Source: Polychytrium aggregatum (lineage: Eukaryota > Chytridiomycota > Chytridiomycetes > Polychytriales). Taken from it: a DNA stretch of 64,000 bases. A program made the translations under genes and the position numbers. The notes under the pieces were generated by a model. That model saw only the letters and a list, made by a program, of their open reading frames with translations, searched no databases and had not been told where the DNA came from. The number at the start of each line of letters is the position of its first letter. The stretch's first letter is position 1. Shown piece after piece: positions 1 to 9,045 of this stretch. The stretch is taken from positions 372,001 to 436,000 of the forward strand of contig NW_026516232.1 of the NCBI RefSeq assembly GCF_025602895.1, read 5' to 3'.

Positions 1-1437
1 ACTTTGCGGTGGGAGCTGTTTTGATGCAGGAGGGAAGGCCCGTTGCCTTCGAGTCGCGCAAACTGTCCCAACACGAGATCAACTATCCCGTGCACGAGAA
101 GGAGCAGCTTGCGATCATCTACGCGCTGCAGAAGTTCCGAGTGTACCTCCACGGTACCGCCAAGCCCTTCAAGATTGTGACGGACCACCAGTCACTGCGT
201 TACCTCGACACCAAGAAGAACCTGAGCCGACGCCAAGCGCGATGGATGGAGTTCCTCGCCGAGTACAACTACGAGGTTGTATACCAGAAAGGCAAACTCA
301 ATGTGGTGCCTGACGCACTGTCCCGACGCCCCGACTACCAATTGGCGTCACTGTACGAGTCGACTGTCAGTGTCGACAACACGATGCTGGATGTTGTCCG
401 AGACAACATCGCCAACGACAAACAGTTCGGAGAACTGTTCCGAAAGGTGTCTAAGCTCCCCAAGGACGACGAATCGTCCGAGTACACAGTGCGTGATGGC
501 CTGCTCCTCCTGAAGAAGGACAGCCGTGTCTGTGTGCCGGACATTCCGTCGCTGAAGACCAAGTTGCTCCAAGAGGTCCACGACTCGCCCCTCGCTGGAC
601 ACTTTGGAGTCGAGAAGACATACGACCGACTGGCCAAAGTCGCATACTGGCCTGGAATGAAGCGCACCGTCGAGAAGTACATCGAGTCCTGCCATACCTG
701 CAAGATGGTCAAAGTCGAGCACAACTGGTTTGAGCCCCTTTGAGGCGCTCTACGGATTCCAGCCTGATGTTCCCACCTCCTTGACACTGACCGAGTCCAC
801 GGCTGGATTGCCTCCCAAACCAAGTGCCTTTGTCAAAGATCATCAAGTCCGACACAAGATGATCGCCGACGCGCTCACGGATGCGCAACAAGTGATGGCG
901 AAGTACTACGACCGCCGACACCAGGATGTCTCCTTTGAAGTTGGAGACCTTGTCTACCTGGACGCCGACAACATCAAGGTCCCCGAAGCCCAGTCAAAGA
1001 AGTTGTTGCCCAAGTACCGAGGACCGTTCAAGATAGCGGCCCGACCCAGTCCCCTCAACTACCTGTTGGACTTGCCACCTGGAAGCAAGCTCCATCCTGT
1101 CTTCCATGTGTCCAAGCTGCGTCGCCACACGACCCGCAGTCCAGCACAGTTCCCCGACGCCGACGAAGGTGTCCCGGACGACGCACCACTGGAAGACGAC
1201 CTCGGACAATACTATACTCAAGAATATGAAGTCGAAAGGATCGTGAGGCACAAGAAAGTGGCTGATGGGTCACTTCGGTTTTATGTCAAGTGGGTTGGTT
1301 ACCCACACTCGGGCAACACATGGCAAACACTGGAGGACTTGTCCCATGCACCCGAGGAGCTGAGTAAATACGGTAAACACCTCGAGGAGCCCCAAATAAA
1401 GAGCACACGCAGGGCTCCTCGCAGGAAGCCTTCTTAA
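1..1437 (+). pseudogene. pol remnant of B-a (RNase H, integrase, chromodomain)
   Basis: The translated sequence starts inside the RNase H domain (TDHQSLRYL motif), continues into the zinc-binding region of integrase (ending CHTCK), and ends with the GPF module and a chromodomain (YEVERIV through the WVGYP motif). The stop lies 9 bp before the LTR. It is a fossil with about one or two breaks and is cut by the window edge, so no complete protein is expected. Confidence 0.85.
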
Positions 1438-1446
1438 GTGTGGGAG

Positions 1447-1755
1447 TGTAGGAGATGGTATCTCCGACGCTGTGCTGCGCGTACTGCGCGTACTGCGCGG
1501 CGCAGTGGGTCGTGACCTGTGCTGCGCTTTGCGTTTTCACGCACCGCAGGCAGGCCACCGCAGGGTATACCTGCGGGTTGCCCCCGTTCCCCCCGTTTGT
1601 CTGGAGTTCGGTTTTATCGTGAATAAACGTAAGTGCTTCCCGAGCTCACCCGTCCGCTAGAGTAGCCTAGCACCGCCCTGTTCTGCCCTGTCCTGTCTTG
1701 TCTTGTACCCCCTCCCTCCCCGTCTTGCCCCAACGTCCCAGTAGTGGACGTTACA
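1447..1755 (+). repeat. 3' LTR of B-a
   Basis: A 309-bp LTR that begins TGTAGGAGATGG and ends GGACGTTACA, the TG...CA form expected for Ty3/gypsy. The first bases contain a short palindrome (GGAGAT/ATCTCC), and an AATAAA signal lies in the second half. No TATA box resembling that of families A, C and D is seen. Confidence 0.93.
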
Positions 1756-2717
1756 AACGACGTCCTGCGCACCGAGTTGGACCAGTTCGCAATTGCGTAT
1801 CTTGACGATATCTTGATCTACAGTGCTGACCCGTCGCAGCATGTAGAGCACGTCAAGCAGGTCCTCTCGAAGCTCCGAGCTGCAAAGCTGTATTGCAAGC
1901 TGGAGAAGTGCGAGTTCTCCAAAACCTCGGTCTCGTTCCTTGGTTTCATGGTCTCGCCCGAGGGCATCGGTATGGAGCGATCCAAGCTCTCTGCGATCTT
2001 GGATTGGCCCATACCGCGCAACATCTCGGATCTTCGATCCTTTGTCGGGTTTGCGAACTTCTATCGACGCTTCATCGATGGATACGCAAAGATCGCGGGG
2101 CCCATGACTCGGCTCTTCCGGAAGACGCATGGCTTCCAGTGGTCCCGCGAAGCCGATAAAGCATTCAGATCCTTGAAGGATGCCTTCGTTTCGGAGCCCG
2201 TTCTGGTGCATCCGGACCCATCCAAGCCGTTCGTCGTAGAGTCAGATGCGTCGGACTTTGCGCTTGAATGCGTGCTCTCCCAGCGGGGTGCTGATGATCG
2301 CCTTCATCCTTGCTCGTTCCATTCGCGGACACTCTCGAATGCTGAACGTAACTACAGCATATACGAGAAAGAGCTGTTGGCGATCAAGGAGGCTTTCGAG
2401 GCGTGGCGACACTACCTCGAAGGCGCCCAGCATCCCGTTGCCGTTCTGACCGATCACAAGAACTTGGAGTACCTGGCGACGGCTCGCATCCTGAACCAGC
2501 GCCATGCACGGTGGTCCCAGTTCTTGTCTCGGTTCGACATCCGCATCCAGTACCGTCCTGGTGCGAGGAACGGCAAGGCCGATGCCCTGTCTCGTCGCTC
2601 GGACTACATCCCTTCGTCGGCCTCCGTGTCGAGGGATCCGCCTCTGCTTCTCGATCCTGCCGCGGTGATACGCGTGCTGCGAAGCAGAGACGCCCGCTCT
2701 TCGGTTGCAAGTCGCAG
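1756..2717 (+). mobile_element. Family A pol fragment (RT-RNase H), on + strand
   Basis: This 962-bp piece of A-family pol includes the reverse transcriptase YLDD motif ([11 protein letters not shown]), the SFLGF/RSFVGFANFYRRF region and RNase H (LTDHKNLEYL, then DALSRR). It is nearly identical to the matching part of A1-A4 but lies on the opposite strand to them. It sits between two B LTRs that point in opposite directions, as if two B elements had inserted into one A copy. The remainder of that A copy is not in the window. It is a fossil fragment with no free-standing function. Confidence 0.92.
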
Positions 2718-2812
2718 TGTAACGTCCACTACTGGGACGTTGGGGCAAGACGGGGAGGGAGGGGGTACAAGACAAGACAGGACGGGGCAGAACAGGGCGG
2801 TGCTAGGCTACT
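2718..2812 (-). repeat. 3' LTR of B-b, outer piece
   Basis: The first 95 bp, read on the plus strand, of a reversed B LTR, starting TGTAACGTCC. It directly follows the A fragment and ends where the A1 LTR starts. Confidence 0.9.
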
Positions 2813-3231
2813 TGTAAGGAGTGAACAAGCGCAAGGACGAAGACCAAGTGCTTGGTATGAGCTTTATTAGCTTTTAGCCCCGAACACCAAAGAACAAGTT
2901 TTGTTCGAACTGGTGTTCAACATAGGCTCAGACATGCAGGGCTATTTATAGACCGGGAGAAGGTCGAGGGGCAAAAGTGGGCGAGAAGGGTGGAGCATCA
3001 CAGAGAAGCGAGAAGGGGGTGCGAGAGTGGCTGGTGTGCAAGCGAGAGAGGCTTGGCACAGCCCGGGGACATGTGCCGAGCGGTGGGGGAGGCAGGAAAC
3101 CAGTAGACGCGGGTGGCAACGGCGCGTGCTCATGCATGGGGGCAAACAAACACGTGGGGACTCATGATTGGTGCGGAGGGCGAGAGCATGCGGGACAATC
3201 TCATTGGTCCGTTGTGATGCTGGTCATCACA
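2813..3231 (-). repeat. 3' LTR of A1
   Basis: A 419-bp LTR starting TGTAAGGAGTG and ending GGTCATCACA on the plus strand. On the element's strand it holds a TATAAATAG box and an AATAAA signal. The pol stop codon directly adjoins it. Confidence 0.95.
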
Positions 3232-6200
3232 CTATCTCCTCCTTAAACTACGGCGTGTTCCATCTTGAGTTCTCCTGGGGCCAGGCTTGTCTGGGTAGCG
3301 TCGGTGGTACTCCGCGGCCACCGTTGGGGCAAAGACAATGTCGGCGGGCTCCCAACTTCGATCGGTGACCGGGTAGCCTTTCCAATCGATGAGATAGTGC
3401 AGCTTTCCGCGCACGAACTTGGAGTCTAAGATCTCTTCGACCTCCCACTCCAAGTTCCCATCGATGACCACCGCAGGGGGCGGCGCTTGCACCCGACCCG
3501 GAAGCGAGTTCTTCTTGTAGGGCTCAAGAAGAGACACATGGAACACCGGGTGCACCTTTATGTCCTTTGGCAAGTCCAGGCGGAAAGCCAATGTCCCGAC
3601 GGCCTCGAGGATGGTGAATGGTCCAATCCTCTGGTAATCCAGCTTCTTGCTTGGGCGAGTGGTGCTGATGTTACGAGTCAGCACCCAGACTTGATCGCCC
3701 GGACGCAAGTCGGGAGCCTGGGACCTCCGGAGATCTGAGAAGTGCTTGTAGTCAGACTTTGCCTTCTCAAGATTCTCCTTCAACAGTGCCAGGTTCCGCT
3801 GGAGATGTTCAACCCTCTCCGTGGCAGAGGGAACATCAGGGCCGCCAGCGACAACGGGGACTTCGAACCTTGGGTGGAACCCATAGGTTGCCAAGAATGG
3901 CGAGGCATGTGTTGACGAGTTCTCGAGGTTATTGTAAGAGAACTCGGCCAACGGCAGCAGCTCGGCCCAGTCATCTTGCTGATACGACGTGTAACAGCGC
4001 AGGTATTGGTTGATGACCTGGTTGACCCTCTCAGTCTGTCCATCGGTCTGGGGATGGAAGGCCGTGGACAGACTGGTTTGGATCCCGAGCTGCGTGCAGA
4101 GTGCCTTCCAGAACCGAGAGGTGAACTGACTTCCTCGGTCTGAAACCACTGTGTCGGGGAGGCCATGGAGACGAAAGACATTGTCGAGGAACAGTGACGC
4201 AGTCTCCTCCGCCGACGGCAGTGAACGCCAGGACATAAAGTGTGCCATCTTTGTGAGGCTGCATACCACCACAAAGATGCAGGTGTGACCCTTGGACTTT
4301 GGCAGATCAGTGATAAAGTCCATGGTCAGTGTCCCCCAGGGTCGATCGGCTGTCTGGAGTGGCAACAGGAACCCAAACGGCTTGTGTCGCGGAGCTTTCG
4401 AGCGTGCACAGGTGTCGCACGTCGAGACGTACTCTTTGACATCTTTCCGATAGGTTTGCCACCAAAACTGTCGCGATACCAGAGCCAGAGTCCGTCGGAT
4501 GCCTGGATGACCCACAGCGACTGGGTCATGGCACGACTTGAGCGCCGGAACTCGGCACGACTCTGGGACCACAATCCTGTTCTGGAAGGTGAGGTACTGG
4601 CCATTCCAGACGAACTTCGGGTCACGACGGTATTTGTCTAGACCGGGATCCCGAGCCTGCTCTTCGGCTATGAGCTGCAGCAAATCCACAGGGTCACTGC
4701 GACTTGCAACCGAAGAGCGGGCGTCTCTGCTTCGGAGCACGCGTATCACCGCGGCAGGATCGAGAAGCAGAGGCGGATCCCTCGACACGGAGGCCGACGA
4801 AGGGATGTAGTCCGAGCGACGAGACAGGGCATCGGCCTTGCCGTTCCTCGCACCAGGACGGTACTGGATGCGGATGTCGAACCGAGACAAGAACTGGGAC
4901 CACCGTGCATGACGCTGGTTTAGGATGCGAGCCGTTGCCAGGTACTCCAAGTTCTTGTGATCGGTCAGAACGGCAACGGGATGCTGGGCGCCTTCGAGGT
5001 AGTGTCGCCACGCCTCGAAAGCCTCCTTGATCGCCAACAGCTCTTTCTCGTATATGCTGTAGTTACGTTCAGCATTCGAGAGTGTCCGCGAATGGAACGA
5101 GCAAGGATGAAGGCGATCATCAGCACCCCGCTGGGAGAGCACGCATCCAAGCGCAAAGTCCGACGCATCTGACTCTACGACGAACGGCTTGGATGGGTCC
5201 GGATGCACCAGAACGGGCTCCGAAACGAAGGCATCCTTCAAGGATCTGAATGCTTTATCGGCTTCGCGGGACCACTGGAAGCCATGCGTCTTCCGGAAGA
5301 GCCGAGTCATGGGCCCCGCGATCTTTGCGTATCCATCGATGAAGCGTCGATAGAAGTTCGCAAACCCGACAAAGGATCGAAGATCCGAGATGTTGCGCGG
5401 TATGGGCCAATCCAAGATCGCAGAGAGCTTGGATCGCTCCATACCGATGCCCTCGGGCGAGACCATGAAACCAAGGAACGAGACCGAGGTTTTGGAGAAC
5501 TCGCACTTCTCCAGCTTGCAATACAGCTTTGCAGCTCGGAGCTTCGAGAGGACCTGCTTGACGTGCTCTACATGCTGCGACGGATCAGCACTGTAGATCA
5601 AGATATCGTCAAGATACGCAATTGCGAACTGGTCCAACTCGGTGCGCAGGACGTCGTTGATGAAGTGCTGGAACGTCGCTGGCGCGTTGGTGAGCCCAAA
5701 GGGCATCACCAAGTACTCGAAGTGCCCATATCGAGTACGGAAAGCTGTCTTCCACTCGTCCCCGGAGCGGATGCGCAGCAGATTGTAGGCTCCACGAAGG
5801 TCCAGCTTAGTGAACACCTTCGCGCCTCGAAGTCGGTCCAGCAGCTCGCCGATCAGCGGTAAAGGGTAACGGTTCTTTACCGTGATACCGTTCAGTGCGC
5901 GGTAGTCAACGCAAAGACGAAGTGAGCCGTCCTTCTTCTTGACGAAGAGGATTGGTGAGCCTGCTGGGGACGACGAAGGACGAACGAATCCCTTGGCAAG
6001 ATTCTCGTCGAGATAGTCACGCAGAGCGTGAAGTTCGGGCTCGGACAGTGAGTACAGAGGCCCGAACTTTGGCGACTTGCCCGGCTCCAAGTCAATGGGG
6101 CAGTCATAAGGGCGATGCGGAGGCAAGGAGTCAGCTTCCTGTTTAGAGAAAACAGACAGGAAGTCCTTGTACTCCGCAGGCACTTCGACAGTCGCAGTGC

Positions 6201-7254
6201 TCGGCTCGTCAGTGGGCAGGACATGGACCTGAAAGATGGTCAGGGGTTGCGTTCCATGCCTGCATGCATCCAAAGACTCGCGCATCGAGCGGTAATCAAT
6301 GCTGCAGACGCGGAGAGGAGCGTCCGAGCTGAGAGGAGGGGCGTGGACAAGGTCAGAATAATGTTCGACGGTTACTTTATTCTGAACAATGTCCGAAGAA
6401 CAAACAACAGGAGGAGGTACATCAAGGAGGGAAAGAGAACTGACAACAGAAGAAGGGGTTTGGGAAGAGCGAAGGGGTTCGGGAGGAACAAGACAAGAAG
6501 GGGAAGACGAAGGTGGGAGCGTAGGAGAGGAGCTTAGATCAATCAAAGGAGTGGAATCATCAAGAAGGGGAGTGACATTGGAGGAAGTGGAGCAAGACGA
6601 AAGAGAAGTAGTGCATGGAGAGGGGTCGGAATCAACAGAAGGAGGGAGACAAAGAAGACCGCGAGACCAGACAATCTTGGGCTCGGCGGTGCGCAACCAA
6701 GGAAAGCCAAGGATAAGTGGTTGATGTGGAGACCTGATCACATCGAACCGAAGGCGTTGCGAGACGTCCCCGAGAATCACCTCGAGTGGAGCAGTCTCGC
6801 GGAGGATGGGGCCAGACGACAGCGGCTTACCATCCACGCCTTCCACTGCCAAGGGCGAAGCCTTGGAGCAGGTGGGGACAGAGTGTCGAGCAACAAAGTC
6901 CTCGTCGATAAAGTTGCCAGAGGCACCAGAATCGACAAGTCCTTCGCACGACAGAGAATCACCAGAAGGAAGACGAACAGCGACGGGAACAACCAACGAG
7001 CAACGACGAACAGACGAAACACAAGACTTTGGTTCGGTACCAGCTTCGGCACCAGGGTTGCGGCTAGCACAGACAGTTAACTTTGCCGAGGGTTGGCAGG
7101 ACAGCTCAGGTATTTGCACCTGTGGATGAGGTGCAGTTCCCAGTGACACCAGAGGTGCCACGGGTACTATGCCAGAGCTGAGAGTGTCCGCCGGTCCAGA
7201 GGCAAGGCGAAGCTGTCCGCACATCACTGCTTCCCCAGTACTTACCAAAGGCAC
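3232..7254 (-). CDS. pol: A1 pol polyprotein (PR-RT-RH-INT-chromodomain)
   Basis: An open frame of 1340 codons. In order it has an aspartic protease (VDSGASGNF near residue 108), reverse transcriptase (YLDD near 547), RNase H (LTDHKNLEYL, ending DALSRR), the integrase zinc-binding region (CDTCARSK near 945), the integrase core (TMDFITDLP, then HPQTDGQTERVNQ), a GPF module, and a C-terminal chromodomain (WEVEEILDSKF to IDWKGYP, about 1266-1310). It should act inside virus-like particles (processing, reverse transcription) and in the nucleus (integration). The chromodomain is expected to guide insertion to methylated histone H3. The frame is -1 relative to gag and stays open back past the gag stop, which fits frameshifted Gag-Pol as known in the family. 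The first codon given is GTG, so the true N-terminus is unknown. Confidence 0.93.
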   Translation of the reverse strand: MPLVSTGEAVMCGQLRLASGPADTLSSGIVPVAPLVSLGTAPHPQVQIPELSCQPSAKLTVCASRNPGAEAGTEPKSCVSSVRRCSLVVPVAVRLPSGDSLSCEGLVDSGASGNFIDEDFVARHSVPTCSKASPLAVEGVDGKPLSSGPILRETAPLEVILGDVSQRLRFDVIRSPHQPLILGFPWLRTAEPKIVWSRGLLCLPPSVDSDPSPCTTSLSSCSTSSNVTPLLDDSTPLIDLSSSPTLPPSSSPSCLVPPEPLRSSQTPSSVVSSLSLLDVPPPVVCSSDIVQNKVTVEHYSDLVHAPPLSSDAPLRVCSIDYRSMRESLDACRHGTQPLTIFQVHVLPTDEPSTATVEVPAEYKDFLSVFSKQEADSLPPHRPYDCPIDLEPGKSPKFGPLYSLSEPELHALRDYLDENLAKGFVRPSSSPAGSPILFVKKKDGSLRLCVDYRALNGITVKNRYPLPLIGELLDRLRGAKVFTKLDLRGAYNLLRIRSGDEWKTAFRTRYGHFEYLVMPFGLTNAPATFQHFINDVLRTELDQFAIAYLDDILIYSADPSQHVEHVKQVLSKLRAAKLYCKLEKCEFSKTSVSFLGFMVSPEGIGMERSKLSAILDWPIPRNISDLRSFVGFANFYRRFIDGYAKIAGPMTRLFRKTHGFQWSREADKAFRSLKDAFVSEPVLVHPDPSKPFVVESDASDFALGCVLSQRGADDRLHPCSFHSRTLSNAERNYSIYEKELLAIKEAFEAWRHYLEGAQHPVAVLTDHKNLEYLATARILNQRHARWSQFLSRFDIRIQYRPGARNGKADALSRRSDYIPSSASVSRDPPLLLDPAAVIRVLRSRDARSSVASRSDPVDLLQLIAEEQARDPGLDKYRRDPKFVWNGQYLTFQNRIVVPESCRVPALKSCHDPVAVGHPGIRRTLALVSRQFWWQTYRKDVKEYVSTCDTCARSKAPRHKPFGFLLPLQTADRPWGTLTMDFITDLPKSKGHTCIFVVVCSLTKMAHFMSWRSLPSAEETASLFLDNVFRLHGLPDTVVSDRGSQFTSRFWKALCTQLGIQTSLSTAFHPQTDGQTERVNQVINQYLRCYTSYQQDDWAELLPLAEFSYNNLENSSTHASPFLATYGFHPRFEVPVVAGGPDVPSATERVEHLQRNLALLKENLEKAKSDYKHFSDLRRSQAPDLRPGDQVWVLTRNISTTRPSKKLDYQRIGPFTILEAVGTLAFRLDLPKDIKVHPVFHVSLLEPYKKNSLPGRVQAPPPAVVIDGNLEWEVEEILDSKFVRGKLHYLIDWKGYPVTDRSWEPADIVFAPTVAAEYHRRYPDKPGPRRTQDGTRRSLRRR

Positions 7255-7313
7255 CTTACCAATGTCTTCACTTTCGGAAGGCGGTGGGCACGGCTCCGGT
7301 TCAAGGCCTTCAC

Positions 7314-8342
7314 TTAGAACCGGGCCTGGTCGTTTCCCGAACTGAAGTCTTGCACTTCTCCATCTTCGTAAACGATGGTGCGGATGATCCTCGGGCCGGG
7401 AGGTCCAGGGGGCGGTCCGGTAGCTCTGGTAGATCCAAACTTGACGGGGCAGTTTCGTACCAAGTGGCCCTTCTTGCCACAGTACAGGCAGAGTCCAAAG
7501 CGGCGGCGGCGTTGTTTCTCCTCGGCGGTCAGGGGTCCAGAGACGGCAGAGTCCACTTGCATGGGCTCGGAAACAATGTAGGAGGGGTGCGGCGGAGCGA
7601 GGACGGGCGCGGGAGCGATGGCGGGAACGGCAGCGGAGGCGGAACCAAAGGCGAACTGGGAAGACCGGTAGCGGGCAGGCGTGCTTCGGCGCTCTTGACG
7701 GCGCTCGCGGATTCGTGCATCGAGCTCGTTACAAAGCTCGATGTACTCCTCCAGATCTCGTGGCAGAGGGCGAACTCGCGAAAGTTCGTCTCTGACATCA
7801 TCCGACAAGCCAAGTCGGAAGAACGAGATCTTTGCACCGTCGTTCCAAGTCGTATCGGCGGCAATACGAAGGAACTCGGATGCATAGACTGCGCACGGGC
7901 GGTTGCCCTGAGACAGTGTGGTGATCACTGACTCGGCAGTCCTGGCCCGATCAGGGTCGTCAAACACTTTGGAAAAGCGTTCTAGGAAATCGCCAAAAGA
8001 GTTGAGTCGGGGATCACCCATCTCAAGCATCGGAGTCGCCCACTGGAGAGCCGGTCCAGTGAGCAGACTAATGACGAATCCGACCTTAATCGGGTCAGCA
8101 GGGAACCGGTGGGGCTGCATTCGTATATACAGTTTGCACTGATTTACGAATGCCCGGAACCCTTGCCGGTTACCGTCGTAACGGTCCGGCATCTGCACGC
8201 TGTACCCAGCGGCAGGAGCATCGCGAGCTGTCCGGAGCTCGGCGAGCTCGGCCTCCAAGGCACGGAGGCGGTCCACGAGGGCAGGATCCATGGCGGGACT
8301 GGGACTGGGACTGGGAAAAAAAAAAAAAGCGAGGAGGTTCAA
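7314..8342 (-). CDS. gag: A1 Gag (capsid/nucleocapsid)
   Basis: A 342-codon frame. The middle matches a retrotransposon Gag capsid region (QGFRAFVNQCKLYI, then LTGPALQWA), and a CCHC zinc knuckle (CLYCGKKGHLVRNC) lies near the C-terminus, as in nucleocapsids that bind genomic RNA. The first ATG is followed by a Phe run and a Ser-Pro run encoded by a homopolymer. The second ATG at 8291 (MDPALVDRLRALEAEL), which starts a coiled-coil-like helix, is the more natural start. The leader between gag and the 5' LTR (8343-8468) is non-coding apart from the priming site. Confidence 0.9.
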   Translation of the reverse strand: MNLLAFFFFPSPSPSPAMDPALVDRLRALEAELAELRTARDAPAAGYSVQMPDRYDGNRQGFRAFVNQCKLYIRMQPHRFPADPIKVGFVISLLTGPALQWATPMLEMGDPRLNSFGDFLERFSKVFDDPDRARTAESVITTLSQGNRPCAVYASEFLRIAADTTWNDGAKISFFRLGLSDDVRDELSRVRPLPRDLEEYIELCNELDARIRERRQERRSTPARYRSSQFAFGSASAAVPAIAPAPVLAPPHPSYIVSEPMQVDSAVSGPLTAEEKQRRRRFGLCLYCGKKGHLVRNCPVKFGSTRATGPPPGPPGPRIIRTIVYEDGEVQDFSSGNDQARF

Positions 8343-8455
8343 GAACAGGAGAGCGAAGAGGGCTCAGACACAAGTGTGCTTGAGGTTCGGACAGGACTAG
8401 GAAAGGGGCGGGGCTAGGAGCGGAAGATACCAAGCAGGTGGTATCAGTAGAAGAG

Positions 8456-8467
8456 AGTTCGAACAAA
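8456..8467 (-). other. A1 self-priming site (PBS)
   Basis: Read on the minus strand, TTTGTTCGAACT lies 1 nt inside the 5' LTR. It is the exact complement of 12 nt in the LTR that lie 30 nt after the TATA box. Equivalent sites are at 18651-18662 (A2) and 30332-30343 (A3). Confidence 0.7.
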
Positions 8468-8468
8468 G

Positions 8469-8887
8469 TGTAAGGAGTGAACAAGCGCAAGGACGAAGAC
8501 CAAGTGCTTGGTATGAGCTTTATTAGCTTTTAGCCCCGAACACCAAAGAACAAGTTTTGTTCGAACTGGTGTTCAACATAGGCTCAGACATGCAGGGCTA
8601 TTTATAGACCGGGAGAAGGTCGAGGGGCAAAAGTGGGCGAGAAGGGTGGAGCATCACAGAGAAGCGAGAAGGGGGTGCGAGAGTGGCTGGTGTGCAAGCG
8701 AGAGAGGCTTGGCACAGCCCGGGGACATGTGCCGAGCGGTGGGGGAGGCAGGAAACCAGTAGACGCGGGTGGCAACGGCGCGTGCTCATGCATGGGGGCA
8801 AACAAACACGTGGGGACTCATGATTGGTGCGGAGGGCGAGAGCATGCGGGACAATCTCATTGGTCCGTTGTGATGCTGGTCATCACA
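8469..8887 (-). repeat. 5' LTR of A1
   Basis: A 419-bp LTR with no difference from 2813-3231 noticed by eye. It would be the promoter LTR of this minus-strand element. Confidence 0.95.
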
Positions 8888-9036
8888 CGGGGGGAACGGG
8901 GGCAACCCGCAGGTATACCCTGCGGTGGCCTGCCTGCGGTGCGTGAAAACGCAAAGCGCAGCACAGGTCACGACCCACTGCGCCGCGCAGTACGCGCAGT
9001 ACGCGCAGCACAGCGTCGGAGATACCATCTCCTACA
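8888..9036 (-). repeat. 3' LTR of B-b, inner piece
   Basis: The remaining 149 bp of the reversed B LTR, ending ATCTCCTACA. It lies between A1 and the B-b pol end. Confidence 0.9.
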
Positions 9037-9045
9037 CTCCCACAC

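Larger units (their letters stand above)
1..1755 (+). mobile_element. Family B chromovirus, 3' part (copy B-a), broken
   Basis: This is the 3' part of a Ty3/gypsy element of family B: RNase H, integrase and chromodomain coding sequence followed by a 309-bp LTR. It enters from the left edge of the window, so its 5' half is not visible. It matches the complete B copy at 33185-38651 closely on the same strand. The copy is broken, with about one or two breaks. Its LTR carries a couple of differences from the other B LTRs, so it may be slightly older. The next bases (AACGA) belong to an A-family fragment, so B-a appears to have inserted into an A copy. Confidence 0.9.
2813..8887 (-). mobile_element. 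Family A chromovirus, full length (copy A1)
   Basis: A 6075-bp element with two 419-bp LTRs, gag and pol in the usual Ty3/gypsy order (protease, RT, RNase H, integrase, chromodomain). Both frames are open throughout and the LTRs look identical, so it looks whole and very young. It lies in the 3' LTR of B-b, but the flanks (CTACT and CGGGG) do not form a target-site duplication and the two B pieces do not rejoin cleanly. Recombination between neighbouring A copies, or collapse during assembly, would explain this. Confidence 0.95.

Noticed and set aside
2942-3149. 67-codon frames in the A LTR (MPPCMST and MFAPMHE types), repeated at every A LTR
   Set aside because: They lie across the TATA box and U3 of the LTR in two overlapping frames with no domain and recur only because the LTR does.
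8316-8329. A-rich homopolymer as the tail of a SINE or LINE
   Set aside because: It lies at the start of A gag in every A copy, with no RNA polymerase III boxes or LINE sequence next to it.
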